From CBCPMX01 sp965120355 (GTDB lineage: Bacteria > Bacillota > Clostridia > Oscillospirales > Oscillospiraceae): a stretch of 20,000 bases of DNA. The notes below the pieces were generated by a model. It searched no databases and had not been told where the DNA came from. It saw only the letters and a program-made list of their open reading frames with translations. Of the stretch, positions 14,102 to 20,000 are shown piece after piece. The first letter of the stretch is position 1, and every line of letters starts with the position of its first letter. Both the position numbers and the translations under genes were made by a program. The stretch lies in assembly GCA_965120355.1 (NCBI GenBank), contig CBCPMX010000074.1, forward strand, positions 1 to 20,000. Reading direction: 5' to 3'.

Positions 14102-16879
14102 ATGGCTACAAAAGCAAACAATTCTAACAAAAAAACTGCTTCAAAATCTACCAAAAGCAAGGCTTCTGGTACAAAATCAAAGCAAAGCTCCAAGAAAAAA
14201 CAGGATGCGCCGGAATCCACCGCCATGCACTGGAGACGGGAGATCTGCGGTTTCGTCTGCCTGTTGTTGACGATCATCAGCGCAGTGGGACTGTTTACAT
14301 CTGACGCGCTGGTGATCCGGTGGTTCAGTCATTTGGCGAGAGGACTGGTGGGGTATGGTTATTACATACTGCCGGTGATGCTGCTGATTGCGTCGGTGAT
14401 TCTGATTGCCCACCACAGCCGGCCGGTGGTACTGCGGGTGCTGTGCGCACTGCTGGTGCCCGTCACCGTGGGCGCTATGGTCCATCTGCTGGTTTGCAGA
14501 ATCGAATTTTCCGGCGGCTTTGCGGTGGTGGGAGAACTGTACCGCAGCGGAATTGCGTCTCAGGCCGGCGGGGTGCTGGCCGGTGGCCTGGCGATTTTGC
14601 TCCAAGCCACTATGGGCCGGTTTATCGGCGTCGTGCTGACGCTGATTGCCACGTTTTTATTGCTGGCGTACCCGCTGAATATGACCATTTTTACCATTAT
14701 CCGCGCCATTCGGGAGCGGCCCCGGCTGGAGTATGAAGATCCGGATGCGGTCCGTCCGCCGAAAGAACCGGTGGACACGGCAAAAGTCATTGTCAACCAT
14801 GTGGCGCAGAAAAATATTGAGCGCGCGCAGCGAAAGGCTGAGCGCCGCAGCGCTGCGGAATTTGACTTGCCTGTGGATGATCCGGGATTGCCGGCCCGCA
14901 GTGCGGGCATGGCCCATGCATCCGGGCAGATGGAAAATCTGAATGAGGACGACGAAGATCTGGCCAGTGACATTCCACAGACCCAGACAGCGCACTTGGC
15001 GGAGGACCATGTGATTCCTTTCCCTGGCCAGCAGAAACAGACCCGGCGTTCTGCAAAGCGGGAGAAGACGGCGCCAGTGGTGGAATTGCCAGTGGTGGAT
15101 ATTCCGGTGAACGATCCATTGGATATCCCGGTGGACGATCCGCTGGACGTGCCGGTGGACGAGCCTCCCGTCCGGAAGCCTGTCAGGCAGGCGCCTGCAG
15201 CCCCTGCCGTCAACAAGAACGCGGCAGCAGTGGCTGCCGCCGCCGCGGAGCTGGCAGTGGACAACGACAAGGTGCGGCCTGAGGATGCCCGCCTGGCCGC
15301 CGCCGAAGTGGCATTGGAAATTGCCTCTGGCAGTGGCGGGCAGCAGACCATGTACTGCTATCCTTCGGTGAATCTGCTGTCCAAGGGAAGTACCAGCGCG
15401 CAGCCTGACGGCACGGAAGAGATGCGCGCCAACTCGGAGCGGCTGATGGACACGCTGGAGAGCTTCAATATCGATGCTTCTCTGAAAAACGTAATCCGCG
15501 GCCCGTCTGTCACCCGCTATGAACTGGAGCTGGACCGCGGCGTCAAGCTCAGCAAGCTGACCAACCTGGCTGATGACATTGCCCTGTCTCTGGGCGCTTC
15601 CGGCGTGCGCATCTCCGCCATTCCAGACAAAGTCTCTGTGGTGGGCATTGAGGTGCCCAATAAGGCGGTCCGCACAGTCCCTATCCGGGAGGTCATTGGT
15701 TCCCAGGAGTTCCGTCAGCACAAGTCCGACGTCTGTTTTGCTGTTGGTCTGGATATCAGCAGCAACTGCATCGTTGGCGACATCGCCAAACTGCCCCATC
15801 TGCTGATTGCTGGTACCACCGGCTCCGGTAAATCGGTATGCACCAATTCTCTGATCATTTCATTGCTGTATAAATCCTCGCCGGAGGATGTGCGGCTGAT
15901 CATGGTGGACCCAAAGATGGTGGAGTTGGGCATTTACAACGGCATTCCCCATCTGCTGATTCCTGTGGTCACTGATCCTAAAAAGGCTGCCGGCGCACTG
16001 CAGTGGGCCGTAACGGAGATGATGCGCCGGTACAAACTGATGTCCGAAGCCGGCGTCCGGGATCTGGAATCCTACAACAAACTGGCGGCCCATGATCCGG
16101 AGCGCCAGAAGATGCCGAAAATTGTTGTCGTGATTGATGAGTTGGCGGATCTGATGCTGGTGGCGGCCAAAGAAGTGGAAGAATCCATCTGCCGCGTGGC
16201 CCAGATGGGTCGTGCCAGCGGCATGCACCTGATCATTGCCACCCAGCGGCCTTCCGCAGACGTCATTACGGGCCTGATGAAGGCAAATATTCCATCGCGC
16301 ATTGCATTCGCCGTGGCGTCGCAGCTGGAGTCCCGGATCATTCTGGATACCACCGGCGCGGAAAAGCTGGTAGGGAAAGGCGACATGCTTTATGCGCCGT
16401 TGGGTGCGGGTAAGCCCAAGCGTGTGCAGGGCTGTTTTATCACCGATGAGGAAGTGCAGGCGGTCGTAGAGTATATCAAGGGCAATTCCGAGGAGAATTA
16501 CTCCAACGATGTCATGGAGCAGATTGAACATCAGGTAGCGGAAAGCGGCAGTAAGGGCGGCAGCTCCGCCGGTGCGGTGGAGACGGCCTCTGCGGATGAC
16601 GAATTGTTCCCAGCGGCTGTGGAGGTCATTCTGGAGACGGGACAGGCGTCCGTGTCCATGTTGCAGCGGCGGCTGAAGCTGGGCTATGCTCGAGCCGCCC
16701 GCATTGTAGATGAGATGGAGGAGAAGGGCATTGTGGGGCCATTTGAAGGCAGCAAGCCGCGGCAGCTGCTGATTACCCGGGAACAGTGGGAGAGTATGCG
16801 CAACGGCGGAAATGCCGCCATTGCGGAGGAGGAACCGCCCTTTGATCTGAATCCGCCTGTGGAAGAGGAGATCCTGTGA
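14102..16879 (+). CDS. ftsK: DNA translocase FtsK/SpoIIIE
   Basis: A 925-residue membrane-anchored DNA pump that moves chromosomes through the closing septum at division or sporulation. A Lys/Ser/Thr-rich tail (1-40) precedes four or so membrane helices (about 47-205). An acidic/proline linker (about 220-420) follows, then the motor: Walker A GTTGSGKS (571-578) and Walker B VVVIDELADLM (Asp679, Glu680). The C-terminal gamma winged helix (about 850-915) recognises KOPS/SRS-type DNA (LFPAAVEVILETGQASVSM, RAARIVDEMEEKGI). The start is the ATG at 14102 with AGGAG 7 bases upstream; an in-frame ATG at 14054 has no RBS. The linker contains three near-identical DP-rich octapeptides. FtsK and SpoIIIE cannot be told apart here; closeness to tepA favours the SpoIIIE orthologue. 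Confidence 0.97.
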   Translation: MATKANNSNKKTASKSTKSKASGTKSKQSSKKKQDAPESTAMHWRREICGFVCLLLTIISAVGLFTSDALVIRWFSHLARGLVGYGYYILPVMLLIASVILIAHHSRPVVLRVLCALLVPVTVGAMVHLLVCRIEFSGGFAVVGELYRSGIASQAGGVLAGGLAILLQATMGRFIGVVLTLIATFLLLAYPLNMTIFTIIRAIRERPRLEYEDPDAVRPPKEPVDTAKVIVNHVAQKNIERAQRKAERRSAAEFDLPVDDPGLPARSAGMAHASGQMENLNEDDEDLASDIPQTQTAHLAEDHVIPFPGQQKQTRRSAKREKTAPVVELPVVDIPVNDPLDIPVDDPLDVPVDEPPVRKPVRQAPAAPAVNKNAAAVAAAAAELAVDNDKVRPEDARLAAAEVALEIASGSGGQQTMYCYPSVNLLSKGSTSAQPDGTEEMRANSERLMDTLESFNIDASLKNVIRGPSVTRYELELDRGVKLSKLTNLADDIALSLGASGVRISAIPDKVSVVGIEVPNKAVRTVPIREVIGSQEFRQHKSDVCFAVGLDISSNCIVGDIAKLPHLLIAGTTGSGKSVCTNSLIISLLYKSSPEDVRLIMVDPKMVELGIYNGIPHLLIPVVTDPKKAAGALQWAVTEMMRRYKLMSEAGVRDLESYNKLAAHDPERQKMPKIVVVIDELADLMLVAAKEVEESICRVAQMGRASGMHLIIATQRPSADVITGLMKANIPSRIAFAVASQLESRIILDTTGAEKLVGKGDMLYAPLGAGKPKRVQGCFITDEEVQAVVEYIKGNSEENYSNDVMEQIEHQVAESGSKGGSSAGAVETASADDELFPAAVEVILETGQASVSMLQRRLKLGYARAARIVDEMEEKGIVGPFEGSKPRQLLITREQWESMRNGGNAAIAEEEPPFDLNPPVEEEIL
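15098..15169 (+). repeat. Three 24-bp tandem repeats in the ftsK linker
   Basis: Three adjacent 24-bp units (15098-15121, 15122-15145, 15146-15169) encode DIPVNDPL, DIPVDDPL and DVPVDEPP. They are imperfect at DNA level but in frame, in the non-conserved linker between membrane and motor domains. Confidence 0.85.
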
Positions 16880-17871
16880 TGAAAAAGGTTATGCTGTTTA
16901 CCACTGGCGGCACCATTTCCGCCAGAGAAGGGGAAAACGGGCTGGAACCGGAAATGGGCCCGGCAGAGCTGCTGGCCTATATGGGCGATCTGTGCAGCCA
17001 TTACGACATCACATGCCGTTCCATATTGAATCTGGATAGTTCGAATATTCAGGCGGAAGAGTGGCGAACCATTGCCCATGCTGTCTACGGCGAGTTGGAC
17101 AACTATGACGGGGTCATCATCACCCACGGTACCGACACCATGGCATACACTGCCTCTATGCTCAGCTTTATGCTGCGGGGCGTTCATAAGCCGGTAGTCC
17201 TGACCGGATCCCAGATGCCGATTGACAATATGCTGACGGATGCCAGAAACAACCTCTATACTGCATTTGCCGCGGTGGATGCCAACATCACTGGGGTCAG
17301 CGTGGCGTTTAACCGCCGGGTCATGCGCGGGTGCCGGGCAGTGAAAGTCCGGACTTTGGGATTTGAGGCGTTTGAAAGTGTCAACGCGCCGTATCTGGCG
17401 GAGGTGTTTGCCGATGGCCTGCGGGTGTACAGCCAGGTAGACGGCCGGCCTTCCCAATGGCTGCAGCTGCGCGACACGGTTTGTACGGACGTCTTTTTGC
17501 TGAAGTTGATCCCCAATACGAAGCCGGAGATTTTCGATGTGCTGCCGAAGCTGGGGTATCGCGGCGTAGTCCTGGAGGCATTTGGCGCCGGGGGGATGCA
17601 TTTCTTGCGGCGGGATCTGATCGCCAAGCTTTCGGAGCTGACTGCGCAGGGCATCAGCGTGGTGGCATGCAGCCAGTGCCTGTATGAGCCCAGCGATTTT
17701 ACCATCTACGAAGTGGGACGGAAATTGCTGGACGCCGGCGTCATTCCCGGCCGGGACATGACCACCGAGGCCGCTGTGACCAAGCTCATGTGGGCCTTGG
17801 GGCAGACGGAGGATCCGGCGGAGGTTAGGCGGATCTTTGCCACTGATTTGGTAGGTGAAGTGACGATTTAG
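16879..17871 (+). CDS. ansA: Type I (cytoplasmic) L-asparaginase
   Basis: A 330-residue asparaginase hydrolysing L-asparagine to aspartate and ammonia. There is no signal peptide, which fits the cytoplasmic type I class. The first catalytic Thr is Thr12 in FTTGGTIS, and the second signature THGTDTMAYTAS gives Thr85/Asp86. LTGSQMP and DARNNL are also typical. The ATG at 16879 shares one base with the ftsK stop (TGATG), and AGGAG (16866-16870) lies 8 bases upstream inside ftsK; a GTG one codon earlier is possible but less well spaced. Overlap suggests translational coupling with ftsK. The gene ends 18 bases before a strong hairpin. Confidence 0.95.
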   Translation: MKKVMLFTTGGTISAREGENGLEPEMGPAELLAYMGDLCSHYDITCRSILNLDSSNIQAEEWRTIAHAVYGELDNYDGVIITHGTDTMAYTASMLSFMLRGVHKPVVLTGSQMPIDNMLTDARNNLYTAFAAVDANITGVSVAFNRRVMRGCRAVKVRTLGFEAFESVNAPYLAEVFADGLRVYSQVDGRPSQWLQLRDTVCTDVFLLKLIPNTKPEIFDVLPKLGYRGVVLEAFGAGGMHFLRRDLIAKLSELTAQGISVVACSQCLYEPSDFTIYEVGRKLLDAGVIPGRDMTTEAAVTKLMWALGQTEDPAEVRRIFATDLVGEVTI

Positions 17872-17889
17872 GGATCGTATAGATTGTCC

Positions 17890-17923
17890 ACGTGCAGGCC
17901 GGCAGCGACTTTGGCCTGCACGT
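17890..17923. terminator. Bidirectional hairpin between ansA and the convergent regulator gene
   Basis: A perfect 11-bp stem (17890-17900 with 17913-17923) encloses a 12-base loop. It sits between the ansA stop (17871) and the stop of the minus-strand gene (17924), so it can serve both. T-rich tails are weak on both sides. Confidence 0.6.
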
Positions 17924-18217
17924 TCATTTAACCACGAGCTGATAGCCTGTGCCGCGGACTGTGAGAATATAGCTGTGCAGCGGATCTCCGCCCAGTTTCC
18001 GGCGAATGTTGGCGATATTTACTTTTAGATTGTTGTCACAACCGCGCAGTTCGGCGCTCCAGATTGTCCGATAAAATACATCGTATGGCAGGACTTGTCC
18101 TGCGGATTGTACCAACAACTCTAGAATTTGAAATTCCGTTGGAGTCAGACGAACGGCAGTTCCGTTTACCAGCGCGCAGTGTGTTGCGTGGTCGAGGGTC
18201 AGATTTGCAGGATTCAT
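17924..18217 (-). CDS. Stand-alone OmpR/PhoB-type winged-helix DNA-binding protein
   Basis: A 97-residue protein made almost only of the trans_reg_C winged-helix domain found at the C terminus of OmpR/PhoB response regulators. It shows LTPTEFQILELLVQSAGQVL, then YDVFYRTIWS, the recognition-helix region NNLKVNIANIRRKLG and the wing RGTGYQLV. There is no receiver domain, and none is visible in any frame upstream, so this is a short regulator by design or long-standing loss, not a fresh truncation. The ATG at 18217 follows GGGAG by 9 bases; a GTG three codons earlier is too close to that site. Two sets of 11-bp-spaced direct repeats lie upstream (18283-18299 and 18405-18448), the spacing such domains usually bind as tandem dimers. 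Target genes are unknown. Confidence 0.9.
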   Translation of the reverse strand: MNPANLTLDHATHCALVNGTAVRLTPTEFQILELLVQSAGQVLPYDVFYRTIWSAELRGCDNNLKVNIANIRRKLGGDPLHSYILTVRGTGYQLVVK

Positions 18218-18282
18218 AGAACACACTCCCGAGATGCAGAGTTTTGCGATGATGTTTTATGATGTCCAATTTAAGAGAAGTA

Positions 18283-18299
18283 TGTGTCCGTTCTGTGTC
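18283..18299. promoter_or_regulatory. TGTGTC direct repeat pair, 11-bp spacing, upstream of the winged-helix gene
   Basis: TGTGTC at 18283-18288 and 18294-18299 are exactly 11 bp apart (GACACA-N5-GACACA on the minus strand). On the minus strand a TTAAAT (18274-18269) lies 8 bases downstream, a PhoB-type arrangement in which repeats stand in for the -35 box. This could be an autoregulatory site. It is short, so chance is not excluded. Confidence 0.4.
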
Positions 18300-18404
18300 A
18301 AAACCGAAATTTTGGGTTTGATTCAGACGATTGCGGAGAAGTAATATTGATTCCAGACCTGGAAAAATAGCGGAGCCAGAATGGCTCGCAATGGATTATG
18401 TCAA

Positions 18405-18448
18405 CGTTCAAAAATCGTTTCAGATTCGTTCACGACACGTTCATAATT
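18405..18448. promoter_or_regulatory. Four 11-bp-phased CGTT(t)CA direct repeats, candidate operator
   Basis: CGTTCA at 18405, CGTTTCA at 18416, CGTTCA at 18427 and CGTTCA at 18438 begin exactly 11 bp apart. This phasing is the hallmark of tandem OmpR/PhoB-type winged-helix binding sites, and such a protein is encoded about 190 bp away. On the plus strand the last repeat could act as a -35 box, with TATAAC (18460-18465) 16 bases downstream. On the minus strand CATAAT (18401-18396) follows the repeats. Confidence 0.6.
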
Positions 18449-18465
18449 GTGCTGTATGTTATAAC

Positions 18466-18621
18466 CGTAGCAGGAACCAAGCATCAAACCGATGCCACGG
18501 GGATCCTCGTGGATAAGCCGACGGCTTGATGCACAGCATCCAACACTACAAAAACACACTCTCTCTTTCTCCTTACAAACACGGCGCCCCACGGATCAGT
18601 TCCGTGGGGCGCCGTGTTTTT
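18466..18621 (+). ncRNA. Candidate small structured RNA ending in a strong terminator
   Basis: From about 18470 a run of hairpins is visible. GCATC (18481-18485) can pair with GATGC at 18491-18495 or at 18528-18532. A 7-bp hairpin lies at 18495-18512, and AAGCC/GGCTT at 18515-18527. The stretch ends in a perfect 19-bp hairpin (18577-18595 with 18601-18619) with a 5-base loop, whose closing stem runs into five T's (18617-18621). No convincing reading frame fills it. A -10-like TATAAC (18460-18465) behind the 11-bp repeats would start a transcript of about 150 bases. I do not recognise a known RNA family; this is an inference from structure and context. Confidence 0.35.
18577..18621 (+). terminator. 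Rho-independent terminator with perfect 19-bp stem
   Basis: The stem is 18577-18595 paired with 18601-18619, with a 5-base loop and T's through 18621. The T tail favours the plus strand. No plus-strand gene precedes it for about 700 bp, which is why a short RNA is suspected upstream. Confidence 0.8.
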
Positions 18622-18744
18622 GTGTGGAAACGGCCATAAGCGCGGGAATTGCTGTGGTTTGGCACGACCATTTCCCGGGAAAAGTCCGGGGTATCAATGC
18701 GCAGGAAAGCAGAGGAAAGGCGCGTAAAAACTTTTGAGCATCCG

Positions 18745-18774
18745 GTGGCACTCTTTTCTTCCATATGGTATAAT
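18745..18774 (+). promoter_or_regulatory. Extended -10 promoter of the deacetylase gene
   Basis: TGG-TATAAT forms an extended -10, with the perfect hexamer at 18769-18774. A weak -35 GTGGCA (18745-18750) lies 18 bases upstream. Transcription would start near 18781, about 21 bases before the ATG. Confidence 0.6.
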
Positions 18775-18801
18775 AACCAAAACCAAAGAAGAAAGAGGCT
18801 G

Positions 18802-20000
18802 ATGCGCGTGAAGAGAAGAGCAATTGCGCTGCTGTTGGCGCTGGCTGTGGCTGCCGGAGTTCTGCCATTGCAGGTATGTGCTGTAGACAGCACACAGAAG
18901 TTGGTAGCCATCACATTTGATGACGGCCCCGGCAAGTACACGGATGAACTTTTGGATGGCCTGGCAGAACGAGGCGTAGTGGTTACGTTTTTCATGCAGG
19001 GCTGCAACGCCGAACGGTATCCGTCAGTCGTTCAGCGGGCCTATGAGGCTGGGCATCAGATTGCGTCCCATACATATGACCATCCCTATTTGACGAAATT
19101 GTCCACAAGCGAGATCCGCAGCCAGGTGTCCAAGACTGCTTCGATTTTGAACGAGGCCATCGGTGTGTCCAATACTTATATGCTTCGGCCGCCCTATGGC
19201 GCATATAACGATACGGTGCTTTCCACCATCGGTACGCCGGCAATTTACTGGTCGTTGGACACCAGAGACTGGGAGTCTCGCGACGCGGAGAAAGTTTATG
19301 CGCAGATTGTAAGTAATGTGAAAGATGGGGATATCATCCTTCTCCACGACCTGTACAGCTCATCTGTGGAGGGGGCTTTGCGGGGCATTGACGCTCTGTT
19401 GGAGCAGGGATATGAACTGGTAACAGTACGGGAACTGCTGCGCCGGCGTGGTGTTCAAGCCGAAGCTGGCGAGATCTATTTCAGCGCCAGAAAGAATACC
19501 GTCAATCTTCCTGGCATTTCCCAGCCGACGGTTACAGTCACAGCGGTAGATGGCGGTCAGTTGGTGACGCTGTCCGCCGATGCCGGCGCAACGATCTATT
19601 ACACGCTGGACGGCACAGCCCCCACGTCTGGCAGCAGCGTGTATGTGGAGCCGTTTGTTCTGGAGACTGGGGCCACGGTCAAAGCCTTTGCTGCATTGGA
19701 TCTCAACGGCGGCCGCAGCCAGGTGACCACTGCCGAAGTGGAGCTGCCGCGTGCACAGGCGCCTGTTATTTCCCAGGAAAACGGCCAGGTGACCATAACC
19801 GCTGTCGGTACGGTCTATTACACGCTGGACGGTTCAGAACCGACGGAGGCGTCCACAGTCTATACCGGTCCATTCCAGGTTGCGGCCGGCACCTGGATTC
19901 GGGCATTCTCCGGACCGGCACAGGCGGGACAGCGCAGCAGTCTGGAAAGCTGTTTGCTGTATTCCGCACGGGGCAATGGATTTTCTGACGTGGAACCTGG
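18802..20000 (+). CDS. Secreted polysaccharide deacetylase with chitobiase-type C-terminal repeats, 3' end outside window
   Basis: About 400 residues are present and the frame is open at the window end. A signal peptide (RVKRRAIALLLALAVAAG, then VCAVDS) precedes a NodB domain (about 30-220) of a metal-dependent carbohydrate esterase that probably removes acetyl groups from cell-wall glycan. All NodB motifs are seen: TFDDGP, HTYDHP, RPPYGAY, WSLDTRDW and ILLHD. Two chitobiase/hexosaminidase C-terminal-type repeats follow, with IYYTLDGTAPT and VYYTLDGSEPT. The visible end, NGFSDVEPG, looks like the start of an SLH repeat, so the protein is probably anchored to the cell surface. The ATG at 18802 is only 3 bases from AAGAGG (18793-18798); the GTG at 18808 has better spacing (9) and could be the true start. 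Confidence 0.93.
   Translation, partial: MRVKRRAIALLLALAVAAGVLPLQVCAVDSTQKLVAITFDDGPGKYTDELLDGLAERGVVVTFFMQGCNAERYPSVVQRAYEAGHQIASHTYDHPYLTKLSTSEIRSQVSKTASILNEAIGVSNTYMLRPPYGAYNDTVLSTIGTPAIYWSLDTRDWESRDAEKVYAQIVSNVKDGDIILLHDLYSSSVEGALRGIDALLEQGYELVTVRELLRRRGVQAEAGEIYFSARKNTVNLPGISQPTVTVTAVDGGQLVTLSADAGATIYYTLDGTAPTSGSSVYVEPFVLETGATVKAFAALDLNGGRSQVTTAEVELPRAQAPVISQENGQVTITAVGTVYYTLDGSEPTEASTVYTGPFQVAAGTWIRAFSGPAQAGQRSSLESCLLYSARGNGFSDVEP

Noticed and set aside
14657..15799. Minus-strand open frame (380 codons) antisense to ftsK
   Set aside because: Shadow of the ftsK linker and alpha/beta regions; no RBS and no family signature.
18405..18448. CRISPR-like reading of the CGTTCA repeats
   Set aside because: Units are only 6-7 bp with 4-5 bp gaps, far too short for CRISPR repeats and spacers. 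The phasing fits an operator.
18331..18516. Plus-strand short open frame of 61 codons in the same gap
   Set aside because: It spans the 11-bp repeats and hairpins, with no good RBS; structure and repeats explain the region better.
18401..18592. Minus-strand short open frame of 63 codons in the regulator-deacetylase gap
   Set aside because: It covers the hairpin series, has no clear RBS and its composition does not resemble a protein family I know.

Overview
The window reads as chromosomal DNA of a moderately high-GC, monoderm, probably spore-forming member of the Clostridia. Oscillospiraceae/Ruminococcaceae-type gut lineages fit best. This rests on strong GGAGG ribosome-binding sites, SLH-domain surface proteins, a T-box riboswitch ahead of pheST, tepA close to a spoIIIE/ftsK gene, and an alr/endoA (mazF) neighbourhood like that of Bacillus and Clostridioides. 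The species cannot be named from the sequence. I see no transposase, integrase, CRISPR array, tRNA or rRNA gene.

Left part, minus strand (11-6302): an SLH-anchored L,D-transpeptidase (11-2374), then pheT and pheS (2538-5967) behind a complete T-box leader (6008-6267) with its own promoter. That promoter lies back to back with a sigma-A-type promoter reading right.

Middle part, plus strand (6399-11657): a small two-helix membrane protein, the bifunctional NAD(P)HX repair enzyme, a LolA/GerS-like lipoprotein and alanine racemase form one operon ending in a terminator at 10213. About 510 bp without a convincing gene follow, then an EndoA-type MazF toxin with no antitoxin gene beside it, then a small secreted protein with its own promoter and terminator.

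Right part, plus strand (11759-17871): an unrecognised 175-residue protein, TepA, undecaprenyl-diphosphatase UppP, a DNA translocase FtsK/SpoIIIE and a type I asparaginase whose start overlaps the ftsK stop. A bidirectional hairpin closes this run against a convergent gene for a lone OmpR-type winged-helix protein.

The most unusual stretch is 18218-18801, between the winged-helix gene and a polysaccharide deacetylase gene that runs off the window. It holds four CGTT(t)CA repeats spaced exactly 11 bp apart, a second 11-bp repeat pair nearer the regulator gene, a possible promoter, a run of small hairpins and a perfect 19-bp terminator hairpin. It looks like a regulator with operator sites and a possible small structured RNA.

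The shared theme is envelope biology: peptidoglycan cross-linking, D-alanine supply, lipid-carrier recycling, glycan deacetylation, and chromosome movement at division or sporulation.
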